A model generated the notes under the pieces. That model was not told the origin of the DNA. It saw only the letters and a list, made by a program, of their open reading frames with translations, and searched no databases. 64,000 nt of DNA, from assembly GCF_021390675.1 (NCBI RefSeq), contig NZ_JAJEJV010000004.1, forward strand, positions 744,001 through 808,000, read 5' to 3'. Position 1 is the first letter of the stretch, and every line of letters begins with the position of its first letter. Positions 26,390 to 37,544 of the stretch are shown piece by piece. A program made the translations under genes and the position numbers. Source of the DNA: Dyella sp. 2HG41-7 (GTDB taxonomy: Bacteria; Pseudomonadota; Gammaproteobacteria; Xanthomonadales; Rhodanobacteraceae).

Positions 26390-26860
26390 ATGAATACCTA
26401 TTTTTCGAAGGCGCCGACGGTCTTGCTTGCAGTCGTTTTTGCAGTGGTCATCCCGGGCGTGAAAGCGCAAAACATGAAGTCCCAACCGGTGGCGTCACAG
26501 CCGGTGTCGATTGCAACACCTATGCCGCCATCCCAGCTGAGCATGCCGCTCGTGGGGCTCGACGAAGGGCAGCGATTTCAAGCGAGTCGCGCTGTGCTTC
26601 CAAGCAGCGTACCAGTGCGGCGCAACGTGCCAAGTGTCGGTTCGGCCGAAGCACAGCCATCGTTGTCTGGCGTCAACGGCGAAGTTTTGGCCAACCCGTT
26701 GGAGCGGCCAACGCTCGGCCATGCCCTACCCACCACCACCACGACACCGCTTGGATTTCCGCGCGCCGACTTCGCAATCGACCGAGGCAAGGCCGCCATA
26801 AAGACGTCGAGCGCAAGTCAATCATCCGGCTCCGCCGTCAGCAACGCCGTCATTCAGTAA
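26390..26860 (+). CDS. Exported Ser/Pro/Val-rich protein of unknown function
   Basis: This 156-residue protein has a signal peptide (about residues 1-26, ending GVKAQ). The mature part is low-complexity, rich in Ser, Pro, Val and Thr, with a TTTTT run and no recognisable domain. It probably belongs to the operon of the flanking RHS-type genes (44 bp after one, 100 bp before the other). The composition suggests a disordered surface or periplasmic protein. Confidence 0.6.
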   Translation: MNTYFSKAPTVLLAVVFAVVIPGVKAQNMKSQPVASQPVSIATPMPPSQLSMPLVGLDEGQRFQASRAVLPSSVPVRRNVPSVGSAEAQPSLSGVNGEVLANPLERPTLGHALPTTTTTPLGFPRADFAIDRGKAAIKTSSASQSSGSAVSNAVIQ

Positions 26861-26960
26861 TACCAGTGCTGCGCGTGAAGCTCGCGCGCCACGCACAAAG
26901 TTATCTCCATGCATTGGTCTACGTCGTCGTACGGCCATCTACCAGGAAGGTAAGCATCTC

Positions 26961-29390
26961 ATGCGCTCGTTTCTACGGAAGACGCGTCAAGCGTTGGCAG
27001 CCACAGCTGTCATGGTTATTGCAGCCGGCAGCGCGAGTTACGCACCCGCTACGGTGGCGGCGCCACTGCCTACTCTTACGTGTACCCCGCCTGCGGCAGA
27101 ACCGGAAATTGCCGCGCTCGCGCGTGCGTTGGAATACAACCTCGGACTGATCTACGAATACGTCTATTACAACGTCGACTACTCGCCCACCTGGGGATCG
27201 AAGAAGGGCGCGTTGGGTACGTATCTGGATCGACGCGGCAACGGCATTGATCAAAACACGCTGTTCGTGGAATTGCTGCGGCAGTCGTGCATAAGCGCCA
27301 ATTTCCGCTACGGTGCGGTGACCGTGCCCACCAGCGCCATGGCCAACTTGCTGGGCGTCGAAAACAGCGTTGCCGCGGTGTCCACAGCGCTTGGCAATGG
27401 TGGTTTCTCCGGCAACCTCGATGCCACCAACACCACCATCAACATGGTTTGGACCGAAGCTGTCTCCAACGGATTGCGGTATGAGTTGGACCCATCGTTT
27501 AAGTCGTACGCCGCCTACAAGCCTATCGATCTGGGCCAGGCCATGGGCTATTCGCGCAGCAACTTGCTTGCTGCCGTGGCGGGCGGCGCAACGGCTATCC
27601 CGGGCATGCCGGCAGGCGTCAATTCGGTCAAAGGCTTCAGCCGCGCTCAGCTCACCAGTCAGCTCAATGCCTATTCGGGCAACTTGGCGAACTACCTGAA
27701 GGCCAATCAGCCTTCCAGTTCGAGCAAACAGATTTACGGTGGGCGGGACATCACCAGCGACTATTACGGTTCTACCTTTCCAGCAACGGGAACGCTTTAC
27801 AGCGCGTTGCCGAGTTCCTTCGAAACGGTTTACACCGTTGCGGTATCGAACAACGCGGACGGCTCCGGTGCCGCGTTCAGCGTAAACGTGTATGCCAGCC
27901 AGATCGCCGGCAAACGTCTCACCCTCACTTACAACGCTTCTTCGCAACCCGTGCTCGCGCTGGATGGCGTCACGTTAGCGACGGGCAACGCGACATCCGC
28001 GCCGACGCAAACCGTGTCGATGACGGTGCAGCACCCCTATCCGGCAGGCGCCAACTTCTCCACCTGGACCGTTCGGCCGCAAGTAAAAACAGGAGGTGTC
28101 TATGCACTGATGCTGGTGGCGGGCGAACTGGGGCGCGATACGCTCACGCGCCATCAAAAAGCGGTTCAGCGTTTTACGCAAGCGGGCCAAACCGCCGAAC
28201 CTGCAATGGGCGAAAGTCTGGCGGCGATTGGCACGGCCTACCTTAGTCAATCCGATCGCGCGACGCAGTTCTTCGGCGATTACTTTGGCTTTATCGACGT
28301 ACGCCATGCGGCCATGGGCATTGCCGGCAATTCGGGTGCGGCTTATGTGGATTTTCCCGCGCAGACCAATAGTGCCAGCCCCTTCAAGGCCAGCATGGCG
28401 ACCGACGACATGCGTGCCGCGATCATCGGCATTAACCTGTTCAACAGTACGCTTGAATCGACGGCCGTCGATCAGTTGCAACAGAACCCCGCCGTTTCAA
28501 CCGTGCGCATGTTCGACTTTGCCAACACAGATGGCACCGGTTTTATCGAGGCCACCAACGCCAATTGGAGTCAGGTACAAAATCTATTGACCAACTGGAG
28601 CGCCGGTGACAAAGCCTCCATGGCCGCCTATCTGCAGGCCAACCCAGCGAACGGTCAACTTTTTATCCCGCAGAACGGTGCGCGCAAAGTCGCTAGCTGG
28701 ACGGGCAGCGGTTATTACCAATTCAACAGTGCGGGCAACATTTTCACCATGGCCTACCTGATTTCCGGTGGCTATTACGGCGGCTATGCCACGCAAATCA
28801 CCTACACCAGCCCGTTGACCGCCATGTTTTCGGCAGCGGCGACCAGCCAGTGGTCTATGCCTTCTCCAGTAACAGCTGAACCCATCGACATGTTCTCCGG
28901 TGCGTATCTCTACGACCACCAAGACATCGATGTCGGCACCGACAAGTTCCCCTTCAATCTCGCGCTTACGCGTTCCTACAACTCCAACAACACCGCGCAA
29001 CCCACCGAACTGGGCAATGGCTGGCGCCACAACTACATGATGTCGGCCATGATCGACAGCGACAGCTATCTCGCCTTCGGCACCGACAATCCAACATCCG
29101 CCGTGCCTTCCGCCGTGATGGCCTATGTACTGAAAGACCTTTCCACCTCGCCCACGCCCAATCTCACCAACACCGTGGTGGGCTCGCTGTCGGCAAGTTG
29201 GATGATGGATCAGTTGGTCGACAACGCCGTCACGCTGAGTCTTGATAGCGGCACCAAGAAGTTCGTAAAAATTCCCACCGCCACCGGCTCGGTCTATGTG
29301 CCGCCGCCGGGTGATGCGTCCACCCTCGTTGTCGATGCGAATACCAAGGCCATTACGCTCACCGACAAATTCAAGAACGTCTATCGGTAG
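26961..29390 (+). CDS. Transglutaminase-like/RHS protein, truncated before its YD repeats
   Basis: This exported 809-residue protein has a signal peptide (residues 1-33) and then a transglutaminase-like region near residues 45-120 (YVYYNVDYSPTWGSKKGA, then QNTLFVELLRQ). Towards the C-terminus comes the RHS-associated DUF6531-type segment (EPIDMFSGAYLYDHQDIDV and LALTRSYNSNN). In the family this is followed by hundreds of residues of YD repeats, but here the frame stops at TDKFKNVYR. The next bases, in another frame, encode the tail of a type II secretion N/C protein. I infer that a deletion or recombination removed the repeat region, so the product is probably non-functional or altered. Confidence 0.8.
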   Translation: MRSFLRKTRQALAATAVMVIAAGSASYAPATVAAPLPTLTCTPPAAEPEIAALARALEYNLGLIYEYVYYNVDYSPTWGSKKGALGTYLDRRGNGIDQNTLFVELLRQSCISANFRYGAVTVPTSAMANLLGVENSVAAVSTALGNGGFSGNLDATNTTINMVWTEAVSNGLRYELDPSFKSYAAYKPIDLGQAMGYSRSNLLAAVAGGATAIPGMPAGVNSVKGFSRAQLTSQLNAYSGNLANYLKANQPSSSSKQIYGGRDITSDYYGSTFPATGTLYSALPSSFETVYTVAVSNNADGSGAAFSVNVYASQIAGKRLTLTYNASSQPVLALDGVTLATGNATSAPTQTVSMTVQHPYPAGANFSTWTVRPQVKTGGVYALMLVAGELGRDTLTRHQKAVQRFTQAGQTAEPAMGESLAAIGTAYLSQSDRATQFFGDYFGFIDVRHAAMGIAGNSGAAYVDFPAQTNSASPFKASMATDDMRAAIIGINLFNSTLESTAVDQLQQNPAVSTVRMFDFANTDGTGFIEATNANWSQVQNLLTNWSAGDKASMAAYLQANPANGQLFIPQNGARKVASWTGSGYYQFNSAGNIFTMAYLISGGYYGGYATQITYTSPLTAMFSAAATSQWSMPSPVTAEPIDMFSGAYLYDHQDIDVGTDKFPFNLALTRSYNSNNTAQPTELGNGWRHNYMMSAMIDSDSYLAFGTDNPTSAVPSAVMAYVLKDLSTSPTPNLTNTVVGSLSASWMMDQLVDNAVTLSLDSGTKKFVKIPTATGSVYVPPPGDASTLVVDANTKAITLTDKFKNVYR

Positions 29391-29707
29391 GTGCGTCATA
29401 TCAGGGATGGACATTGTCGACTTTGGATGCCGGTCGCGCGGTGTTCAGAAAAGGCAACGATTCGGCGGAATTGATTTTTCCTTCTCGCGACAAGACGGCG
29501 AGCAACAAAGTCGACGTGGTGTCCGGTGCAGCGGTGAATCGAGTGCCGCAACAAGAGCCGATGATGACGAGAGATGGCGATGTGGCCGCCAGCGGGTCGT
29601 CCGCGTCGATGGACGACACCAGCGAGCGGCAGGCAAAACTCGAATCACTTAAGCAAGTGGTGATGCATCGGCGGAGTGGGGCATCGGACACGGCAGGAGG
29701 CCGTTGA
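29384..29707 (+). pseudogene. 3' fragment of an xpsN/gspC-type secretion gene
   Basis: From about 29384 this frame reads VGASYQGWTLSTLDAGRAVF and continues through ELIFPS to a C-terminal SERQAKLESLKQVV. The intact XpsN-type protein of the main operon (52574-53293) has the matching sequence GNWKLIQVLPRSAIFA, TELKLP and SERLQKLRAAILK at the same place before its secretin gene. The N-terminal membrane anchor and most of the periplasmic domain are missing. A possible TTG start at 29414 would give 97 residues without a signal, so I read it as a remnant. It is followed directly by a complete secretin gene, as in an xps operon. Confidence 0.75.
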
Positions 29708-29710
29708 TCA

Positions 29711-31873
29711 GTGCGCATATCACGTATTGTTCCTGTTGTAGCGCTTTGTTTGAGTGCATGCGCGTATGCGCCGCATCGCGGCGGAGACAATTTGTATCAA
29801 GAGGCGCTTGACGGCGTGGGCAAGCCTGTCCCCATGCCGCTATCGGTTGGTGCGCCAGCGCTGCATCCTACCGGCGAAGCGCAAGCGGCACATGCGTTGA
29901 CTAAAGGAACTGGCCAGTTTGTTCATCCCTCCAGTCTCGCCAAGCCACGCGTGCGTTCAGACGCGAGCGGCGAGGTGAATTTTCGCTTCGAGGATCAGCC
30001 TATTCAGGCCGTCGTGCAGGTGATTCTTGGCGACTTATTGAAGGTGCCGTACACGATGGCGCCAGGGGTGGATGGGCGCGTCACTTTTTCCACGGCCGCA
30101 CCCGTGGATCAAACGCAAGCGTTTTCCGTGTTGGAGTTGTTGCTGTCCTGGACCGACAACGCACTGGTTCGCAAAGGTGACGGCTATATGGTGCTCCCCG
30201 CCAAGCAAGCGCTGGCCGGGAATCTTGTGCCCCGTTTGAATGCGACCTCGCAATCGGGCTTGCAGGTACGCCTGTTTCCCCTGCGTTACATTGCAGCGTC
30301 GCAAATGCAAAAGCTGCTGGCGCCCTTTGCGAAGTCAGAGGCACTTTTGCAAGTGGACGATCAGCGCAATTTGCTGACGCTCGTGGGTACTAGCGAAGAG
30401 TTGCAGAATTATCAGCAAGCCATCGATTCGTTTGATGTGAACTGGCTGCAGGGAATGTCCGTGGCGGTGTTCAATCTGCAACATACCGATGTGGGGGCTT
30501 TGCAGAGTCAGCTGGACACGCTGTTCGGTCTTAAGGCGGATACACCGATGGCGGGCATGGTGCGTTTCGTTTCCGTGGAGCAGGCCAATACGTTGATCGC
30601 CATCAGTACGCAGCCCGACTACCTGGAAGAAGTGCAAGACTGGGTCGAGCGTATCGACCGGGGCAAAGACAATCGAGCACAGCTCTACGTGTATGACGCG
30701 CGCCATATCGATGCGGAAGATCTCGCAGGCTATCTCAACGACATTTACGGCGAGAGTAGCGGCGCATCGCCTCAAAAAAGTGGCGCCGTCGGGCCCGGGC
30801 TCGCTGTGGCGACTTTGGGGCCAGGTGCGGCGAATGGATCTGTCGGTGGGTTAGGGAGCAATGCGCCCGCCTTCGGCAGCGCGGGCGGAACGGTGGCTCC
30901 GTCTTCCCCTCAGGCGGCAGGTGTCGCAGGGGCGGGCAAGGCCAATGCGACGCTTGCGAACGGCGTACGTATTACCGCAGCGGATGCTGGCAATCAGCTG
31001 CTGGTTCGTGCAACGCCTGAGCAGTGGGAAGACATGTTGCCGGCTATCCATCGGCTCGACGCGATGCCAATGCAAGTGCAGATCGAGATGCGTGTACTGG
31101 AAGTGAGCCTGACGGGCGATTTCCAGTTTGGCGTGCAGTGGTATCTCCAAGGCTTGGCGGGTCAGGCTGCCGATAGCGGCCAGGCATCCAATCCAAGGCA
31201 AATTGCGGTAGGAAAAGCGAGCGCCACCTATAATCCCAGCGACACGTTTTTCTATTCCTTCGTCAACCATCGCATGCAAGTGGCGCTCCATGCGATGGAG
31301 AGCAGCGGCAACACACGTGTACTTTCTGCGCCTTCCGTGATCGTTGCCAACAAGCAGTCTGCTCATGTGCAAGTGGGTAGTCGAATTCCGATCACGCAGA
31401 ACTACATCGATACGTCCGGCAGCGCGAATGCGACCCTTGGCAACGTGGAATATCAGGACACGGGCGTCATTCTTGATGTCACGCCGCGCGTAAATCCTGG
31501 CGGGCTCGTGTACATGACGGTCGGGCAGCAAGTGAGCAACGTGGATACCACGGCCGCGGCGAATGCTAATGGCAACCCAACCATCCAACAACGACAAATC
31601 AGCACGCACGCGATCGTGCAAAGCGGGCAGACCGTGCTGCTCGGTGGATTGATCCAGCAAAACGATTCTCAAGGCGATGCACGCGTTCCCCTAATAGGGC
31701 GCGTTCCTTTGCTTGGACATCTGTTCGGGACGACCTCGCGCTCCCATGATCGTACGGAGCTGATCGTGCTCATTACGCCGACAGTCATTGCAAACAGCGA
31801 CGACGCTCGTCGAATTACCGAAGAATATCGGCGCAAGCTCAAAGCGCTGCAGCCTTTGCCTGCCAAGCGCTAA
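29711..31873 (+). CDS. Second type II secretion secretin (GspD paralogue), lipoprotein
   Basis: This 720-residue outer-membrane secretin has a lipoprotein signal with the lipobox LSAC (Cys17). N0 to N3 domains follow; for example FRFEDQPIQAVVQVILGDLL matches the main GspD closely. The C-terminal secretin domain has VQVGSRIPITQNY and QTVLLGGLIQQ. A Gly/Ala/Ser-rich linker lies near residues 355-410. The start is GTG 29711 with AGGAGG about 10 bases upstream. It is a clear paralogue of the secretin at 53297, but its only type II neighbour is an xpsN fragment. It may be an orphan still usable with the main system, or a relic. Confidence 0.88.
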   Translation: MRISRIVPVVALCLSACAYAPHRGGDNLYQEALDGVGKPVPMPLSVGAPALHPTGEAQAAHALTKGTGQFVHPSSLAKPRVRSDASGEVNFRFEDQPIQAVVQVILGDLLKVPYTMAPGVDGRVTFSTAAPVDQTQAFSVLELLLSWTDNALVRKGDGYMVLPAKQALAGNLVPRLNATSQSGLQVRLFPLRYIAASQMQKLLAPFAKSEALLQVDDQRNLLTLVGTSEELQNYQQAIDSFDVNWLQGMSVAVFNLQHTDVGALQSQLDTLFGLKADTPMAGMVRFVSVEQANTLIAISTQPDYLEEVQDWVERIDRGKDNRAQLYVYDARHIDAEDLAGYLNDIYGESSGASPQKSGAVGPGLAVATLGPGAANGSVGGLGSNAPAFGSAGGTVAPSSPQAAGVAGAGKANATLANGVRITAADAGNQLLVRATPEQWEDMLPAIHRLDAMPMQVQIEMRVLEVSLTGDFQFGVQWYLQGLAGQAADSGQASNPRQIAVGKASATYNPSDTFFYSFVNHRMQVALHAMESSGNTRVLSAPSVIVANKQSAHVQVGSRIPITQNYIDTSGSANATLGNVEYQDTGVILDVTPRVNPGGLVYMTVGQQVSNVDTTAAANANGNPTIQQRQISTHAIVQSGQTVLLGGLIQQNDSQGDARVPLIGRVPLLGHLFGTTSRSHDRTELIVLITPTVIANSDDARRITEEYRRKLKALQPLPAKR

Positions 31874-31895
31874 CTTCAGGCCTATTTCCGCTTGA

Positions 31896-34322
<2,427 letters not shown>

Positions 34323-34342
34323 ACATCATCGATGTGCGAAAA

Positions 34343-34368
34343 ACGGGGCCTACAGGCCCCGTTTTTTT
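34343..34368 (+). terminator. Rho-independent terminator of icd
   Basis: An 8-bp GC stem (ACGGGGCC / GGCCCCGT) with the loop TACA is followed by a run of T residues, starting 20 bp after the icd stop. Confidence 0.93.
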
Positions 34369-34470
34369 GTCCGCGTGCCGTGTGCCATATGGATGAGTAC
34401 ACGTTCGACACAACGTGCCGCTAGAATCCGCCAGAACTGCTTGTCTCCCCAGCGAACCAGGAACCATCTC

Positions 34471-35508
34471 ATGCGTGTTTCCTTGGCCATTGGATTGTTG
34501 GCCGTCGTTTTCTCCGCGACGGCGTGGTCGCAATCGACTCCTCCTGCGGCGAGCAGTTCTGCTTCTTCGTCTCCCGCGCAGGCGCGCGTTTTGTCGACCG
34601 TGGTGGTAACGGGCGTACAGCCGGGACCTGGTTTATGGAAGGTGAGCAAGGACGGCCATGTGATGTGGGTGCTCGGCACGCTGACGCCGTTGCCGAAGAA
34701 GATGGAATGGCGTTCGACGGAAGTGGAGCAGGCCGTGGCGCATTCGCAGGAGTTGCTCGAAGCGCCGACCGCGGAATTGAAAATCGACGCGAACTTTATC
34801 AGCAAACTTGCGCTGATTCCTTCCGCCTACGGCGCACGCAAAAATCCCAACGGCGAGAACCTGCAGCAGATTCTGCCGCCGGAGATGTACGCGCGCTGGG
34901 AGACGCTGAAGCAGCCGTATTTCGGCGACAGTCGCGGCATCGAGTATTGGCGTCCCATCCTGGTTGCGCAGAAGCTCTATGAAAAAGCCTTGGACAAGGC
35001 GGGACTCACCAACGGCAGCGATATCAACAAAGCCGTACGCAAGATGGCGGACCGACACGATGTCAAACGCGTACCAGTGACATACACGCTGGTGGTGGCG
35101 CATCCGCGCGATGCGCTGGACACGATCAAGCAGACCAACCTGCACGACATCAGTTGCCTCAACCAAACCATGGATACGGTGCAGAACGACATGGGTACGC
35201 TCGCGCAACGCGCCAATGCGTGGTCGACCGGCGATATCCAGGCCTTGCGCAGCTTTGCCGTAAACGGCCGCCACGAGTCGTGCATCATCGCTGTCGTCAA
35301 CGCCGATTTTGCGCAGCAACTTGGGCTGCACGATCTTCCCGAGCGCATCGACCAGGCATGGCTCGATGCGGCGAGAGCCGCCCTTGCCCTCAACAATCAA
35401 ACCTTCGCGATATTGCCGATGGGGCAAGTGTTGGATTCGGAAGGGGTTCTGGCGAGGCTGAAAGCCCAGGGCTATTCCGTCCAGGCGCCCGACGAGTGGG
35501 ATCGATAA
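34471..35508 (+). CDS. TraB/GumN family protein, exported
   Basis: This 345-residue protein has a signal peptide (residues 1-20) and a Ser/Ala-rich linker. The TraB/GumN domain begins at GLWKVSKDGHVMWVLGTL, a recognisable family motif with the conserved GT.H/P region. The C-terminus has the typical AILPMGQVLDSEGVLARLKAQGY, where most relatives have a His/Gly motif (VGALHL). The His is replaced by Met here (PMGQVL), so a key residue may be missing. The family belongs to the Tiki/EreA superfamily of putative metallo-peptidases. ATG 34471 has AGGAA upstream. Confidence 0.85.
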   Translation: MRVSLAIGLLAVVFSATAWSQSTPPAASSSASSSPAQARVLSTVVVTGVQPGPGLWKVSKDGHVMWVLGTLTPLPKKMEWRSTEVEQAVAHSQELLEAPTAELKIDANFISKLALIPSAYGARKNPNGENLQQILPPEMYARWETLKQPYFGDSRGIEYWRPILVAQKLYEKALDKAGLTNGSDINKAVRKMADRHDVKRVPVTYTLVVAHPRDALDTIKQTNLHDISCLNQTMDTVQNDMGTLAQRANAWSTGDIQALRSFAVNGRHESCIIAVVNADFAQQLGLHDLPERIDQAWLDAARAALALNNQTFAILPMGQVLDSEGVLARLKAQGYSVQAPDEWDR

Positions 35509-35590
35509 GTCGACCGAATCGACACGTGTTCCAACCACCCTGCTAGAGTTGTTTTGGGGTGTACGGAATCACTCGGCTAAGGGGAAGGAA

Positions 35591-36454
35591 ATGAAGCGAT
35601 TCGTTTCGGCGCTGATGGCGCTGATGTTGTTGTTTGGCAGCGCGGTCGCCGCACAGGGCGAGCAGGGTCAAGAAGGCAAAAGTCCGATCGCATCGTTGCC
35701 GTGGCAGATGGGGCCGACGACCGTCAAAGTCGGCAGTCACGCGACGCTGAATGTGCCGGATGGTTACGCGTTCCTGGATGCGCCCGGCACACGTTCGCTC
35801 AATGAAATTTTTCATAATCCGCCCACGGATGCGGACGAGTACACGCTCGCACCCAAGAACCTCGACTGGGTGGCGTTTTTCTCGTACGAAGATATCGGTT
35901 ACGTCAGGGATGACGAAAAGCTCGATCCGGATGCGATTCTTCAGTCGTACCGCGACGGTACGGAGCAAAGCAATAAAGAGCGCAAATCGCGCGGATGGGG
36001 CGAGCTCAATATCATTGGATGGAAGGCTCAGCCGGAATACGACGCGCAAATTAAATCGCTGACGTGGTCGATCCTCGCCGAGGACGTGCCGTCGCATCAC
36101 CAGATCGTCAACTACAACGCGCGTCTGCTCGGCAGGCACGGTGTGATGGATGTCGTGGTGGTGACACCGCCGGAAAAACTCACCGCAGCCATCGGCGATT
36201 TCAAAAGTACCTTGCCCGGCTTCCAGTACGCTCAGGGCGAAAATTACGCGGACTATCGCCCGGGCGATCACGTGGCCGAATACGGTCTGGCGGCGTTGAT
36301 CACCGGCGGCGCATTGGCCGTTGCGGCGAAGAAAGGTTTGTTCACCGTGATTGGTGGATTTCTCGTGGCGGCGTGGAAATTCGTGTTAGCCGCATTTGTC
36401 GCGATGGGCGCGTGGTTCAAAAATCTTTTCAAGAAAAAACAGCAGACGCCATGA
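35591..36454 (+). CDS. DUF2167 domain membrane protein
   Basis: This 287-residue protein has a signal peptide (about residues 1-21) and a long extracytoplasmic DUF2167 domain, with SHATLNVPDGYAFLDAPGT and WSILAEDVPSHHQIVNYNA. Two C-terminal hydrophobic segments (near residues 233-272) are followed by a Lys-rich tail. GGGGAAGGAA precedes ATG 35591. Its stop overlaps the next ATG by 4 bp, so it opens a three-gene operon with a membrane protein and a J-domain protein. The function of DUF2167 proteins is not established. Confidence 0.88.
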   Translation: MKRFVSALMALMLLFGSAVAAQGEQGQEGKSPIASLPWQMGPTTVKVGSHATLNVPDGYAFLDAPGTRSLNEIFHNPPTDADEYTLAPKNLDWVAFFSYEDIGYVRDDEKLDPDAILQSYRDGTEQSNKERKSRGWGELNIIGWKAQPEYDAQIKSLTWSILAEDVPSHHQIVNYNARLLGRHGVMDVVVVTPPEKLTAAIGDFKSTLPGFQYAQGENYADYRPGDHVAEYGLAALITGGALAVAAKKGLFTVIGGFLVAAWKFVLAAFVAMGAWFKNLFKKKQQTP

Positions 36455-37173
36455 CGTTGCACGACGGGTGGATGTTGCTGGGCGGAGTCGTAGCGTTGTA
36501 TCTCTACGACTCCGCGCTGCTGCTGTTCCACAACGAGATCGTGCTGGTCGGCAAGCGTCGCGGTTACGGCGTTTCGGCAGGATCGAGTCTCGTGCTCGCG
36601 GGGCGGCATGTGTTTCTGCCGTCGCCGCTTTGCCCGCATCAACCGCTTTTTCGTATGAGCTGGTCGGAAAGAGGGCAGCCGGTCGAAGGCGGAAAACCTT
36701 TGCGCATTGCGCGCGTACGCATTGCGCTTTCGGCGATGTCGTATTGGATGTGGCTGCTGTTGACCTTGTTTGTCGTGGGGCTGCCGTACGTGTTGCTGGT
36801 GTCGCACGATCCCAAGCTGCTGTTGGCATGGATCGCGTCGGTCTACACGGTTATCGTGGCGATCCTGATGCAGGTCTACCGTTACCGAAAGGCGTTGAAT
36901 CTCACGCGCCGCGCCGTGGCGGCCGTGGCGCTGGATGCATTGTTGTGCGCGCCATTCGCGTTGAACATCGTGCGCAAGATCGGTTTGCGTCAGTCGTTGA
37001 ATATCGATCTGCGTGTTGCCGCAACATCCTTGCTGCCCGAGGCCGCCGTCAAGCAGCTGGCGGCCGTTCTGCGTCAGCGGATCGAGATCAGCCTTGGATT
37101 TATCGAGCCCGGCGATGCGCAGTTCTTGGCGTTGTCCGCGTATTTGAACGACTTCGAGGCATTGTGCCGATGA
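36451..37173 (+). CDS. Integral membrane protein of unknown function in the DUF2167 operon
   Basis: This 240-residue protein has an N-terminal hydrophobic segment (residues 7-25) and two central membrane helices (about residues 90-110 and 117-137) separated by a short loop. A soluble C-terminal part of about 100 residues follows. I do not recognise the family. The ATG overlaps the upstream stop (ATGA), and its own stop overlaps the next gene in the same way, so the three products are made together and probably act together. Confidence 0.82.
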   Translation: MTLHDGWMLLGGVVALYLYDSALLLFHNEIVLVGKRRGYGVSAGSSLVLAGRHVFLPSPLCPHQPLFRMSWSERGQPVEGGKPLRIARVRIALSAMSYWMWLLLTLFVVGLPYVLLVSHDPKLLLAWIASVYTVIVAILMQVYRYRKALNLTRRAVAAVALDALLCAPFALNIVRKIGLRQSLNIDLRVAATSLLPEAAVKQLAAVLRQRIEISLGFIEPGDAQFLALSAYLNDFEALCR

Positions 37174-37544
37174 CCGCCGTCGACATCATCGTTATTGCTG
37201 CCGGCTTGCTGTTCGGCTATCGCCTGGTCAGCAATTACCTGTCTCCAACGGTAGACAAAAGCGCGCCGCGCAATGAGCGCCCGCAAAGCGATTCGCCGCG
37301 CCAACAGACGTGGGAGCGGAACTGGGAATCGGCGGAGCCGCGCGGTCCCGCGTGGTTCGAAACGCTAGGCGTGCCCGAAAACGCCGACCAGGCGGAGATC
37401 GACCGCGCTTATCGGTTGAAGATCAGCCAATACCATCCGGACAAAGTCGCGCAGATGGGCGAAGACATTCGCAGGATGGCCGAGGCCAAGACCAAAGAAA
37501 TCAACGCCGCCTACGAGGCGGCGATGAAATCCCGACGTCGTTAG
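37170..37544 (+). CDS. Membrane-anchored J-domain (DnaJ-like) protein
   Basis: This 124-residue protein has an N-terminal membrane helix (residues 4-21), a polar linker, and a C-terminal J domain (about residues 60-122). The J domain contains the diagnostic HPDK motif within YHPDKVAQMGEDIRR. Such short J proteins recruit and stimulate DnaK at a membrane site. It is the last gene of the DUF2167 operon, which suggests a role in folding or remodelling the two upstream membrane proteins or their partners. It overlaps the convergent aldo/keto reductase gene by 4 bp. Confidence 0.9.
   Translation: MTAVDIIVIAAGLLFGYRLVSNYLSPTVDKSAPRNERPQSDSPRQQTWERNWESAEPRGPAWFETLGVPENADQAEIDRAYRLKISQYHPDKVAQMGEDIRRMAEAKTKEINAAYEAAMKSRRR

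Noticed and set aside
29414-29707. Stand-alone 97-residue gene
   Set aside because: Its frame continues upstream of any start and matches the C-terminus of XpsN before a secretin, so it is a fragment and not an independent gene.
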